Positions 1 through 8,733 of a stretch of 33,439 bases of DNA are shown here, in pieces. The number at the start of each line of letters is the position of its first letter. Positions within the stretch are counted from its first letter, which is position 1. The notes below the pieces were generated by a model that had not been told where the DNA came from, searched no databases, and saw nothing but the letters and a program-made list of their open reading frames with translations. The translations under genes were made by a program, and so were the position numbers. Origin of the DNA: Trichococcus ilyis (GTDB lineage: Bacteria; Bacillota; Bacilli; Lactobacillales; Aerococcaceae); contig NZ_FNYT01000033.1 in NCBI RefSeq assembly GCF_900109135.1, positions 1 to 33,439 of the forward strand, read 5' to 3'.

Positions 1-312
1 TTAAGCTACTGCAAACAATTAGGCATTCGCTTATCTGGACCGTCGCTCGGCAGGCCCAAGAAGGATCAAAAAGTAGACAAAAAACAAGAATACATCGATA
101 ACTGCAATCGAGTGGAGGTCGAAAGAGGCTTCAGCCTGGCGAAAAGAAAGTACGGGCTCAGGCTTATTCGAACACGCCTTGAAGAGACCAGTCTATGTGT
201 GATTGCTTTATCCATCCTTACAATGAACCTGTCCAAGGTTTCATTGCGCATTTTTTTGACTATCATCCGATGGATGAGATTACCAAGAATGGAACCCTTG
301 GTAATCCCGTAA
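1..312 (+). CDS. IS5/IS1182-type transposase, C-terminal part
   Basis: An open frame enters at the window edge and runs in frame 1 to a TAA after 104 codons, so only the C-terminal part of the transposase is visible. The segment around NRVEVERGFSLAKRKYGL, followed by TRLEETSLCVIALSILTMNL, matches the glutamate-containing C-terminal part of DDE transposases of the IS5/IS1182 superfamily, where the last catalytic acidic residue sits in an (N/R)xxxE context. The enzyme would cut and join the ends of its own element. Just downstream, about 318-345, the sequence ATTAGGGATTTATTCAGCAG looks like the terminal inverted repeat of such an element, although the partner end lies outside the window. Whether the element is intact cannot be judged. 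Family membership is fairly safe; the exact IS group is not. Confidence 0.75.
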   Translation, partial: LSYCKQLGIRLSGPSLGRPKKDQKVDKKQEYIDNCNRVEVERGFSLAKRKYGLRLIRTRLEETSLCVIALSILTMNLSKVSLRIFLTIIRWMRLPRMEPLVIP

Positions 313-369
313 GCTAACAATTAGGGATTTATTCAGCAGACATTATTTATACCCAAAGCGGGACGCGAC

Positions 370-1005
370 TCATTGCCTTTCAAGCATATTCACGAAGGCA
401 GCCGCCACCGTAATCGTTTCTCCAAGAGTGGACTCATAACTGATCGTCCCGGCAGCCGTCCCATAAAATTTGATGAGGTCATTTTCCGAAAATCCGGATT
501 CGACAGTATCCGATTCATATGCCAGAAAAATGACGGAGCCTTCCTTGTCATCAATCGCAACCAACATTTGCGATGATTCCTCACCTTGGATCACTTGCAG
601 GACCCGACCGGACATGGCGATCAGTTGGGAATCATAAGCGTCCGGCGTCTGTGCCAATTGATCGTAGCTGATATCCGTCCGGTAATTCGCGGGATCTTTG
701 AGTTTGGCCTCCGCTTCGGCCTGTGCTTTGGCCTGAGCTTCAGCATTGGCTTTCGCTTCGGCTGCTTGGATGGCCGCCTCCGCCTGTTTTTTCGCCTCGG
801 CTTGCTCTTCGCTGGCTGCAGCCGCCATCTCTTCAAAATTAGCTATCGCGGCTTCCGCTGCATTGTCGGATGTGCTCGTTTCCGCCTTATCCGTTCCCCC
901 GCCGAATACAGCCATCATCCCGACTGCCGCAACAAAAATCAGCCAAAACCACCATTTTTTCAATAACCGCAGTCCGTTTGCGTCGTTGCTTGTTTTTTTA
1001 GCCAT
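370..1005 (-). CDS. Membrane-anchored protein with Ala/Glu/Lys-rich stalk and C-terminal OB-fold-like domain
   Basis: This is a 211-aa protein. The ATG at 1005 is preferred over an upstream ATG at 1053 because a strong GGGAGG site lies just before it. Residues about 18-36 form one hydrophobic membrane segment after a Lys-rich N-terminus. Residues about 45-105 are a low-complexity, alanine-, glutamate- and lysine-rich helical stalk, probably a coiled coil. The C-terminal 100 residues (from YRTDISYDQLAQTPDAYDSQ) contain the pattern Y-x-L-x(3)-P-x-x-Y, a central SGRVLQV strand and ISYESTLGETITVAA. This is typical of an OB-fold-like extracellular domain frequent in Firmicutes surface proteins and lipoproteins. 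The topology implies a domain displayed outside the membrane; no enzymatic role can be assigned. It is transcribed in the same direction as the amt gene, separated from it by a strong terminator. Confidence 0.7.
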   Translation of the reverse strand: MAKKTSNDANGLRLLKKWWFWLIFVAAVGMMAVFGGGTDKAETSTSDNAAEAAIANFEEMAAAASEEQAEAKKQAEAAIQAAEAKANAEAQAKAQAEAEAKLKDPANYRTDISYDQLAQTPDAYDSQLIAMSGRVLQVIQGEESSQMLVAIDDKEGSVIFLAYESDTVESGFSENDLIKFYGTAAGTISYESTLGETITVAAAFVNMLERQ

Positions 1006-1074
1006 GAAATCCACCTCCCGTAGTCTGTTCCCTTCTGTAAAATTCACCTTCATTATACCGCCAATTGTCTAAAT

Positions 1075-1124
1075 CGAAAAAAATGAAGCACCAGTCAGAT
1101 TCAACCTCTGACAAGTGCTTCATT
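1075..1124 (-). terminator. Rho-independent terminator of the amt-PII gene
   Basis: A long hairpin has outer arms AATGAAGCAC and GTGCTTCATT (1082-1091 and 1115-1124) and an inner GTCAG/CTGAC pair. Read on the minus strand it is followed directly by a run of seven T (1077-1083), the classic intrinsic terminator. It lies about 60 nt after the stop codon of the ammonium transporter gene. Confidence 0.85.
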
Positions 1125-1185
1125 TATTTTTGGATGGGCCTGAGAAAAAAATCCCGACCTCACGACCCTTAATATTTTGTTCCGA

Positions 1186-2952
1186 TCAAGAAGTCGCGCG
1201 CAATAGCTCCGCATCGCCATTGTACGCCAATGCTTGCGCACCTTCTTCGCCGGTGCTCACGCGGATGACATTTTCAACATCATACACAAAAATTTTCCCG
1301 TCGCCGATGTTCCCTGTGTACAAAGCTTTTCTCGCGGTTTCGATGACTTTTTGAAGCGGCACCTTGCTGATCACGACCTCCACCCGAACTTTAGGCAACA
1401 GATCCGCATCGGTCTCCACCCCGCGGTAATAGGTCGAATGCCCCTTTTGCACACCGTAGCCGAACACATTCACGACCGTCATGCCGGTGACGCCGATGCC
1501 GTTCAAAGCTTTTTTCAAATGATCAAATTTGCTTTCATTGATCAGAATTTCAACTTTGGTCATTTTTGGCGTTTTATGCGCCTTGTTGCTCGGCATCGCT
1601 GTCACGTGGTCTTCCACCACAACGGCTTCTTCCATAGCAACCACTTCTGACCCGAACTGTTTTTTCGGTGAAAGGGATGGACTGGCCGGAACGGCAACCG
1701 CATCATGCGAACCAACCGAAAGGCCGGCAGCACTGACGGATCCATAAGCTGTTTCGCCGTGCAACGAATAGTCCAAACCGTCTTCCTCTTCCTCTTCAGT
1801 GGCCCTGACCGGCATAACCAAGCTGATCAGCTTCAGGATGACAAAGGAAATGACTGCCGAATAAGCGGTGACCGCAAGGATGCTGATGATTTCAGCGATT
1901 AACAGTCCAGCATTGCCATCCACCAAGCCACCGGTTATATCCGGATTGATTGAAGATGTCGCGAAAATCCCGGCTGAGATTCCGCCCCAGATGCCGCCGA
2001 CGCCATGGCAGCCAAAAGCATCGAGTGCATCATCATAACCGATTCTCTTTTTCAATTCAGTGACAGCGAAGAAACAAAGTAGTCCGCCAATGAAACCGAT
2101 GAGCAGAGCCGAGAATGGGCTGACATAACCGGCGCTTTGCGTAATCGAGCCAAGTCCGGCGATGATCCCGCTGACCAAGCCTAATGCAGTCGGTTTTTTA
2201 TGCAGTACCCATTCGCACATCAGCCAGCTGAACCCAGCTGCAGCTCCCGATACGGTCGTTGTGATGAAGGCATTTATGGCAATGCCATTCATGCTGAGCG
2301 CGCTGCCGGCATTGAAGCCGAACCAGCCGAACAGCAACAAACCGGCGCCGATCATCGTCATCGGGATGTTATGCGGCCGGACAGCTTCTTTGTTGGTTCT
2401 TTTGCCGACAAAAATCGCAGCCACCAGCGCAGAAATGCCGGCGCTGACGTGGATGACCGTTCCGCCTGCGAAGTCGAGCGCGCCTAGTTCGCGGATCCAA
2501 CCGCCGTTGCCCCATACCCAATGCGCAATCGGATCATAGACCAAAGTCAACCAAAGCAAGACGAAAGCAAGATACGCCGGAAACTTCATTCTTTCCGCAA
2601 CGCTTCCTGAAATGATCGCAGGCGTGATGATCGCAAAAGCCAATTGGAACATCATGAACAACTGATGCGGGATGGTCGGAGCATAATCGACAGGGGAGAA
2701 CCCGACATTATTCAGAAAAGCAAACGAAAAGTCGCCGATGATCGCGTTGTCCCCTCCGAATGACAAGGAATAACCCAAAAGGATCCATTGAATGACAACT
2801 ACTACAATAGCTGCATAACTGTGCATGGTTGTGCTCAGAACATTTTTTTCCCTGACCATCCCTCCGTAAAATAACGATAACGCTGGGGTCATCAGCAGGA
2901 CCATTACCGTTGCGAGGAACATGAAAGTCGTGTCCGCCATATTGATTTCCAT
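1186..2952 (-). CDS. amt: Ammonium transporter with fused C-terminal P-II signalling domain (Amt-PII)
   Basis: The protein has 588 aa from the ATG at 2952, which has AAGGAG nine bases upstream; the open frame runs further up but without ribosome site support. Residues about 1-400 are a full Amt/MEP/Rh channel with some eleven membrane segments, including FGWFGFNAGSAL, the signature DFAGGTVIHVSAG with a pore histidine, and the second conserved histidine in FGCHGVGGIWGG. It moves ammonium across the cytoplasmic membrane. A linker of about 65 residues follows. From about residue 465 there is a complete P-II (GlnB/GlnK) domain: KVEILI, the T-loop GYGVQKGHSTYYRG with the conserved tyrosine at about 509, LPKVRVEVVI, and the ATP-binding TGNIGDGKIFVYDVENVIRV. 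In most bacteria P-II is a separate protein that blocks Amt when nitrogen is plentiful, so this fusion probably builds the regulator into the channel. No separate glnK is present nearby. Confidence 0.92.
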   Translation of the reverse strand: MEINMADTTFMFLATVMVLLMTPALSLFYGGMVREKNVLSTTMHSYAAIVVVVIQWILLGYSLSFGGDNAIIGDFSFAFLNNVGFSPVDYAPTIPHQLFMMFQLAFAIITPAIISGSVAERMKFPAYLAFVLLWLTLVYDPIAHWVWGNGGWIRELGALDFAGGTVIHVSAGISALVAAIFVGKRTNKEAVRPHNIPMTMIGAGLLLFGWFGFNAGSALSMNGIAINAFITTTVSGAAAGFSWLMCEWVLHKKPTALGLVSGIIAGLGSITQSAGYVSPFSALLIGFIGGLLCFFAVTELKKRIGYDDALDAFGCHGVGGIWGGISAGIFATSSINPDITGGLVDGNAGLLIAEIISILAVTAYSAVISFVILKLISLVMPVRATEEEEEDGLDYSLHGETAYGSVSAAGLSVGSHDAVAVPASPSLSPKKQFGSEVVAMEEAVVVEDHVTAMPSNKAHKTPKMTKVEILINESKFDHLKKALNGIGVTGMTVVNVFGYGVQKGHSTYYRGVETDADLLPKVRVEVVISKVPLQKVIETARKALYTGNIGDGKIFVYDVENVIRVSTGEEGAQALAYNGDAELLRATS

Positions 2953-3007
2953 TAACTTGCTCTCCTTTATGTTTAAAATTTCTGATTTGTTTTGTACTCT
3001 GGAGCAA

Positions 3008-3036
3008 ATTATATAGTCAAAAAAGCAGCTAGTCAT
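3008..3036 (-). promoter_or_regulatory. Predicted promoter of amt-PII overlapped by an inverted repeat
   Basis: On the minus strand a perfect TATAAT -10 (3008-3013) lies 17 nt from an ATGACT -35 (3031-3036), giving a leader of about 50 nt before the amt start. An inverted repeat, ATATAGTC at 3011-3018 and GACTATAT at 3058-3065, overlaps the -10. It may be an operator, but it does not resemble the GlnR consensus, so the regulator is unknown. Confidence 0.5.
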
Positions 3037-3090
3037 TCCGATTCTCACAGCCGATGGGACTATATGTAACACGAAGCTGGGATTAAACAA

Positions 3091-3632
3091 AAATAAATGA
3101 CAGCGCTCGCAAATTTCGGCGTTCTTTGACAGCCTGCCTCTTCCGGATATCTAAAAGTCTACGCGCAAGGGCGCTTCTGTTGCTCTTCATGCCTCAGGAC
3201 CGGGCTTTCTCAGGACTTAAGCTGTACAGAATGGGTTCATTCTTCCCGTTGCATTTCCTGCGCTAAGCCGAGATACCTGTGTGAATAAGCTCACATTACC
3301 TGTCACAGGCGGGCCAAGGACACAACGTCAAAAAGATTGCCGGATAGGCTTTTCCAGTGATTTCTATCAATAAACTGGTGAATTTCAGAAAAAGTCAGTT
3401 TGCGGGGATTGGATGACAGTATCAAGGAATTTTCACGTCATCGATACTGTCCATTATTCTATTTTTCCCCAAAATAATGACCCTTGCATGGCAGTATTTC
3501 TGCTTTTTTGCGTCAGCTTTTCATGTAACTGAACGGGAAACGCCGAAATATCCACTTGCTAAAATTGAAGCTAAGGAAAAGGCCAAGATCCACTCAGGGA
3601 ATCTCAGCCTTCTTTTTGTAACTATCTCATTC
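3091..3632. other. 543-bp stretch without a recognisable gene
   Basis: No convincing open frame with a ribosome site is seen on either strand between the amt leader and the end of jetC. The one clear structure is a pair of 9-bp arms, GACAGTATC (3415-3423) and GATACTGTC (3443-3451), 19 nt apart. On the plus strand this hairpin is followed by a T-rich stretch (about 3460-3467) and could be a weak terminator. Shorter palindromes occur around 3281-3310 (TGTGA/TCACA and CCTG/CAGG). The base composition differs from the neighbouring genes, so a decayed mobile element is possible, but no end repeats could be matched. Confidence 0.4.
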
Positions 3633-6600
3633 TCAGAACAAATCCATCTGGTCGATTTCTTCGGTTATTTTGAAGTGGGATGCCTCCATTACTTCCCCTG
3701 CCTCTTCACCCTTCAGATGCTCCGCATGCAGGAACTGCACACCGCCCTTTAGTTTTGAAGAAATCAAGTTCAGCACGTAGATGTTGTCGAAGCGGTTGTA
3801 AATGCTATCGCCGCCCAATCCGGACAGACACACCAGTTGCGTGTTGCTCTTCCTGGCAATCTCCATCAGCGGCTTCAACAAATGATCTGCATTCGTCTGT
3901 GCAAACGGATTGTCCATCACCAGGACTTTACTGTTCACTTTATCTGCGAAGATGTCCTTTTCATCCTTTCCCATGTAGGACAAAAGGCTGGACAGGATGA
4001 CGAAGGCAGAAAGGAAGCCTTCCCCTCCAGAATTTTTCGCTACGTCATTCCAACTGATTTGACGTTCCCTCTCTTCTTCGATTTTGAATAACTTAACTTC
4101 AATGCTGCTGATAGTCACCACATCGTTATATAGATTTTTAGTTGTGATTGCAGCAGAGATGGTTTCTTCGGCATTCTCGTTCTGATCCAATCTGTCCAAC
4201 GTTCTTGCGGTCACCGTATCCAGCAAATCGTTGAGCCGCTGCTTGTACAAGGCTTGGTTTTCTTCCCAATCAGGCAAGATGATCCGGAGCATTTTGATTG
4301 AGCGGCCCCTGATGTTGATGGAAGAATTTCTGTCTATCTTGCCGAGGTTTTCATGGATTTCATGGATGTAATCAAATATGTTTTGAAGTACACTTTCCTT
4401 CTCTTTCTGAATCAATTCTATGTCCGCTGCCAATTTTCCCATCAGCGTGCGATAGGATTCGATCGTAATTTCCAAGTTCTCCAAAAAACTGTCCGGATCT
4501 TTTGAAAGAGTCTCCAATGTCTCCAAAGGTTTCCTGAAGAAATCATCGCTGCTGAATATTTTTTTGCGAAGAATCTTTGCGACTTCCATGCTTAGTTGGC
4601 CAATCTTATCGTTTTCCTCGGTCTGGGACTTTCTGTAGTCACGCAGCATTTCTCCCCTGAATCGATCCAGGTCCTCATAATCCACTTCTAGTTCGAGTTC
4701 CGAGATTATCGGGAAGCGGTCGTACTCAGCCAACGCAGTGCGATTTTCACTTATCCGCTTCATTTGAGCTTCAAGTTTGCCTGAATCCCGTTCGATTCCC
4801 TTTTTCCGGTCTTCAAGGATACAGATTTTTTCGATATAATCATATTCCTTGATTTCGTTGCGCGCTTTCGGTTCTTCCTTATCGTAATTCTTCTTCAGAT
4901 CGGCGAAGTACCCTTGAATCGTATTCTCGATCACTGCTTTTTTAGTTTTATGCTCATTTAGTTTAACAGTAATCTCAGCTGACTTGCATCTCAGCTTTTC
5001 GATTTCCTTCCCTATCTGTTCCTCTTTATATAGGTCATACAACACTTCCGTGAATTGGCTATCAACCAAATGATATTCACTTGACTTCCTTGAAAGGCTC
5101 ATCTCTTTTTTACTGAACCTTTTTCTCGCTGTTTCAAGCATTTTTTCAAGATTCTTCACATCTTCTGTAATTTTCGTTGAGAGGCTCTCGAACCGGGACT
5201 CGACGTCTTCGATATCCTTCTCCACCAAGGTACCTTCTTTGAACGAATGATAGTTCTCCAATTTTTTGCCGATTTCCGATTCCTTATCGCGGAAATACCT
5301 TAACCTTTCTTCTTGTTTCTCTTTATCTATTTCAAGTATTTTTTTTTGCTTTCTTTGCTCGTCAAGCTGGGCACGGGTGGCCGCCACTGCAGCCTTCAAA
5401 CGGTTTTGCCTTTGCAGATTGTCGCAATAACGGATGTATTCTCCTTTAAATTCCTCCAAATCGGCAATCTGTCTCTGCAAATTGCCTTCTGTGTCCTTCT
5501 TCATCCTCAATTCGGCCGTCGCTGAATCATATTCTTTCGTGATGGCAGAAATAGAGATGCTCAACCCCCTAAGCGTCTGATCTGTGGCGGAAAGCTCGTC
5601 TTCATATTTTTTTCTCTCCGCTTCCGCATTGGAATAACTGTCCTTGTCGACTCTGGTGGAGATTACTCGGATTCTTTTTCCTTCAAGAATATCGATTTCA
5701 TTCTGCTTATCCTCGATTCTTTTCTCTAGGTCAAAAATCTCCTTTTCTTTTTTCCGGATAATGACTTCCAATTCCTCTTTGTCAATCAACTTGTTGTTGA
5801 AGGAAATCAGGAAATTGACTTTGCCTAAGTCAAGCAATTTCTTGCCGCCGGATGAGAAGGCATGATCCATTTCCTCCCTGCACAGGATCACGATTGGGTA
5901 CGAGGTGAAGCTTTCTATAGGTTCCTTCTCTAGCTTTTCGATATCCCGTCTGTTCATGATCAAGGAATACGGAATGAACGGATTGTCGCGCACCAATCTT
6001 ACCCCTGCAGTCTTTGCGTTTTCGGACTTCCGCAGCCATTCCATCCCGTATATAACCGGAATATCACGTTTCCCGAATTCCGCCGAAATATCGCCCGGCA
6101 ATTCCGCTATTTTGCCGGTCTGCAATTTATTCTGTTCCGCCCTTTGCCTCTCCAGCTCCGAATGCAACTTGGCCTGATCTGTTCTCATTGCAGCAATCCG
6201 TTTGTCGAATGCATCGACTATGCTGTCTTTTTCGAATACCCTATCTTCATCCAAACCAATGTATTTCAGGGTATCTTTCCTTTCGTATAATTCCTGCTCA
6301 AACTGTTCGAGCGTATGGTTGGTATAATTCAGTTTTTCGATATCAGTTGCCATCTTCGCCCTTGCATTGGTTATGGCTCGTTCCAAGGACCTCTTTTCTT
6401 TGTCCTTGTTGTACAGAAAGTCGTTTAAAACGGCAATCCTCTTTGAAACAGCGTCTCTCGAATTGCTGTATTCTATCCCAGTCTCGATCAGCATCCCATC
6501 ATCGTAATAGCCGGTGAGATTTCTCATGAATCCCACGTTATGTTTGTTATTGAATCGGCCTTCGGATGCGTCAAACCCTCTGATGCTTTCATCAATCCCG

Positions 6601-8027
6601 CCTGATGTCGACGCGGCACGGTTCAAATCGTCGTTCAGCGAATCGATCTGCTCTTCCGCTTTTTCGATCCCATTCTTCAACTGCTCTACTTCCAGCGCAA
6701 CTTCAGCGGAATTTCCCCGGGCTGCCTCTTGTTCCTTACCGTAATGGACACTGAGTGTGTAACCCAAATTGTCCCTTTCCGCGCTCATGTCTTTCGTATC
6801 ACTCTTCAGTATTTCCAGTTTATTTTCCAGTTCCTGAACTTCTTTGGAGAAATCTCGGTACTCCTCCAATAACTTAGCACACTCAAAAATATTGCGCATT
6901 TGTATCTGTTCCTGAAGGTGCGACTCATTTTCATCAAGGACATTCTGGGCCTTAGCTATGGTCTCTTCTGTCTTTTCTCTTGATTCTTGGCATCGATAGA
7001 TTTCCAGAGAAAGTTTCTCATATTCGATGTCCTCTATTTCGCCTAGGATGTGCACAATCTGCTCCTGCAACTTTTCTTTAAGCGAATCCTGCTCGACTTT
7101 TTTTCTTTCAATCGCCATGACAAGGTTAGCGATTTTATTTTCGAATGCCGAACGCTCCCTTTGGCACGTTTGAAGTTCTTCGGCATGACGCCGGATGCAT
7201 TCTCCATCCGCAAAAAACTCTTCGATGGATGCTTTTTTATCAATTTTCACCTTGTTTTCCCGGTATTGCTTGGCATAATGGAACACTATTTCCTGGAAGT
7301 TCTTGATTTTGTCCTCGTCAACATTCAACTTGTCCTCCACCGTTTTAAGGAACCATTTTTCTATCAGCCCTTCCGCACTTTTTGATTCAACGAAAAGTTC
7401 TGATAGACCGGATTCCTTGAGGTTGATTTTGTGGATGATGGACTCCCATTCCTTATTGTTGATCTGATATTCCTTCAGTTTGGCAAAGTAGGTTTTCGAC
7501 TGATTATACTGTGTCATATCGTAGTAATTGAAGTTGCATTCCTGGTTTTTCTTCAGGGACTCGAATAAGGATTTGGCATTTCCGAAACTCTTGACCTTTT
7601 TTCTTCCGCCGTCCTTTTCGACAAGCGATATGTTGTGGATATCATTCGGATTTTGTCCGCTGTATTCGTTGATGAAATTGACGATTTCCAAATCATCTTT
7701 GGAGTCCTCATCGGAAGCGTAATTCCTTTTTCGGACCATCATCCCGGTAAGGAGCTTATTCGCAGCTCCGTCCAATTCCCATTCCACCAATATATAGGTT
7801 GGGGTAGTGGATGTGAAGTAACTAGCAAAAGGACGGTCCTTCAGATTCCGGTATCTTTTAGTCACGAAGGGAGCCAACATCATCTGTACAAGGACTGTTT
7901 TTCCTCCCCCGTTGCGCAACGAAAGAAGCGTGCTCTCCCCATTCAAATGAAAAAGCTCATCATCGATTCTCATCGTATTGTTGTTGTAGTTCAAGTTGAT
8001 GATTCTGACAGCATTGATCTTACTCAT
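3633..8027 (-). CDS. jetC: Wadjet SMC-like ATPase JetC
   Basis: A protein of 1464 aa with SMC/MukB architecture. The N-terminal head has Walker A in LRNGGGKT (residues 37-44). A long coiled coil follows from about 270 to 640, then a globular hinge about 640-760 (rich in beta/loop residues, around IPVIYGMEWL), and a returning coil to about 1290. The C-terminal head carries the ABC signature NSGGEGF (1332-1338) and Walker B KVLVMDNPF with Asp1372. JetC is the motor of Wadjet, which extrudes loops of DNA and leads to cleavage of closed circular plasmids. Unusually, the residue after the Walker B aspartate is Asn rather than the usual catalytic Glu. Its start overlaps the end of jetB by 8 nt, implying translational coupling. 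It is the last gene of the operon. The family is certain as SMC-like; JetC identity rests on the four-gene context. Confidence 0.9.
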   Translation of the reverse strand: MSKINAVRIINLNYNNNTMRIDDELFHLNGESTLLSLRNGGGKTVLVQMMLAPFVTKRYRNLKDRPFASYFTSTTPTYILVEWELDGAANKLLTGMMVRKRNYASDEDSKDDLEIVNFINEYSGQNPNDIHNISLVEKDGGRKKVKSFGNAKSLFESLKKNQECNFNYYDMTQYNQSKTYFAKLKEYQINNKEWESIIHKINLKESGLSELFVESKSAEGLIEKWFLKTVEDKLNVDEDKIKNFQEIVFHYAKQYRENKVKIDKKASIEEFFADGECIRRHAEELQTCQRERSAFENKIANLVMAIERKKVEQDSLKEKLQEQIVHILGEIEDIEYEKLSLEIYRCQESREKTEETIAKAQNVLDENESHLQEQIQMRNIFECAKLLEEYRDFSKEVQELENKLEILKSDTKDMSAERDNLGYTLSVHYGKEQEAARGNSAEVALEVEQLKNGIEKAEEQIDSLNDDLNRAASTSGGIDESIRGFDASEGRFNNKHNVGFMRNLTGYYDDGMLIETGIEYSNSRDAVSKRIAVLNDFLYNKDKEKRSLERAITNARAKMATDIEKLNYTNHTLEQFEQELYERKDTLKYIGLDEDRVFEKDSIVDAFDKRIAAMRTDQAKLHSELERQRAEQNKLQTGKIAELPGDISAEFGKRDIPVIYGMEWLRKSENAKTAGVRLVRDNPFIPYSLIMNRRDIEKLEKEPIESFTSYPIVILCREEMDHAFSSGGKKLLDLGKVNFLISFNNKLIDKEELEVIIRKKEKEIFDLEKRIEDKQNEIDILEGKRIRVISTRVDKDSYSNAEAERKKYEDELSATDQTLRGLSISISAITKEYDSATAELRMKKDTEGNLQRQIADLEEFKGEYIRYCDNLQRQNRLKAAVAATRAQLDEQRKQKKILEIDKEKQEERLRYFRDKESEIGKKLENYHSFKEGTLVEKDIEDVESRFESLSTKITEDVKNLEKMLETARKRFSKKEMSLSRKSSEYHLVDSQFTEVLYDLYKEEQIGKEIEKLRCKSAEITVKLNEHKTKKAVIENTIQGYFADLKKNYDKEEPKARNEIKEYDYIEKICILEDRKKGIERDSGKLEAQMKRISENRTALAEYDRFPIISELELEVDYEDLDRFRGEMLRDYRKSQTEENDKIGQLSMEVAKILRKKIFSSDDFFRKPLETLETLSKDPDSFLENLEITIESYRTLMGKLAADIELIQKEKESVLQNIFDYIHEIHENLGKIDRNSSINIRGRSIKMLRIILPDWEENQALYKQRLNDLLDTVTARTLDRLDQNENAEETISAAITTKNLYNDVVTISSIEVKLFKIEEERERQISWNDVAKNSGGEGFLSAFVILSSLLSYMGKDEKDIFADKVNSKVLVMDNPFAQTNADHLLKPLMEIARKSNTQLVCLSGLGGDSIYNRFDNIYVLNLISSKLKGGVQFLHAEHLKGEEAGEVMEASHFKITEEIDQMDLF

Positions 8028-8733
8028 ATTCTTCCTCCCCTAAAGCAACGAGGACCCTGTTGTAGTTGTTTTTATTCAGTATGTTCCAGTCCATGAAATG
8101 ATCCAGTTTCTTCGAAGTCGTAATCATGTCGTCCACCTCAACATAAACGATCAAGTTTTGGTTCTCCAAAAATTTCATGATAGTGTATATAAAACCTTCC
8201 TTTGTGGTTTTCGAACGACTGGTCCGGTCGCCGCTCTTTAGGGATTCAAAGCGCTCTTGCATGTTCGAAAAAGCAATTCCGCCATTATCCTGTTCATTCT
8301 CGTCTTTTTCTGCACCTTCTTTAAGCCTGCTCGAGATGATGTTCAGCAAGTCTCCACCCCTCAAATAGTTCCGCGACTTAGCTGAACTTCCCTGTGAACC
8401 GTACATCTCGACCAGAAGCGTCAAAATTACGAATTGGGATAGGTAATAGTCTTTATCGTTCGCGTTGCTCCTACAAAGTTCTGCCTTCAGTTCGCCTTTT
8501 GAATAACCAAGAAAATCATTGTCTTCTTTAGGAATGAGATAAATCGTTCCGCCATATTTTTCGATGACGCTATCGCTTGTTTCTCCTTGTTGCTTCACCA
8601 AATTCATCACACGTTCGTTCTCGGAATAGGCCCTGAATAGTTCCTTATCATCTTTCTCATTCAACTCTCCCTTTTTCAGGAGATGATAAAAGATATTTTG
8701 GCTGAATTTGATTTCTTCCACCTCATATGCCAT
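8020..8733 (-). CDS. jetB: Wadjet subunit JetB (MukE-like, DUF6063-type)
   Basis: A soluble 237-aa protein with no signal peptide or membrane segment. Its size, its position between JetA and the SMC-like ATPase and its charged, helical character fit the MukE-like winged-helix subunit of Wadjet that bridges the kleisin JetA to the JetC heads. The N-terminus (KFSQNIFYHLLKKGELNEKD) resembles the start of DUF6063-type JetB proteins. The ATG at 8733 lies within the end of jetA (11-nt overlap) and the stop overlaps the jetC start by 8 nt, so the three subunits are translated as a coupled set. The domain assignment is from memory of the family and context; individual functional residues cannot be pointed out. 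Confidence 0.82.
   Translation of the reverse strand: MAYEVEEIKFSQNIFYHLLKKGELNEKDDKELFRAYSENERVMNLVKQQGETSDSVIEKYGGTIYLIPKEDNDFLGYSKGELKAELCRSNANDKDYYLSQFVILTLLVEMYGSQGSSAKSRNYLRGGDLLNIISSRLKEGAEKDENEQDNGGIAFSNMQERFESLKSGDRTSRSKTTKEGFIYTIMKFLENQNLIVYVEVDDMITTSKKLDHFMDWNILNKNNYNRVLVALGEEEYE

Noticed and set aside
2938-2940. ATG at 2940 as amt start
   Set aside because: The AAGGAG is 21 nt away, against nine for the ATG at 2952.
3477-3752. Plus-strand open frame of 91 aa
   Set aside because: Overlaps the end of jetC on the other strand, has no ribosome site, and the product looks random.
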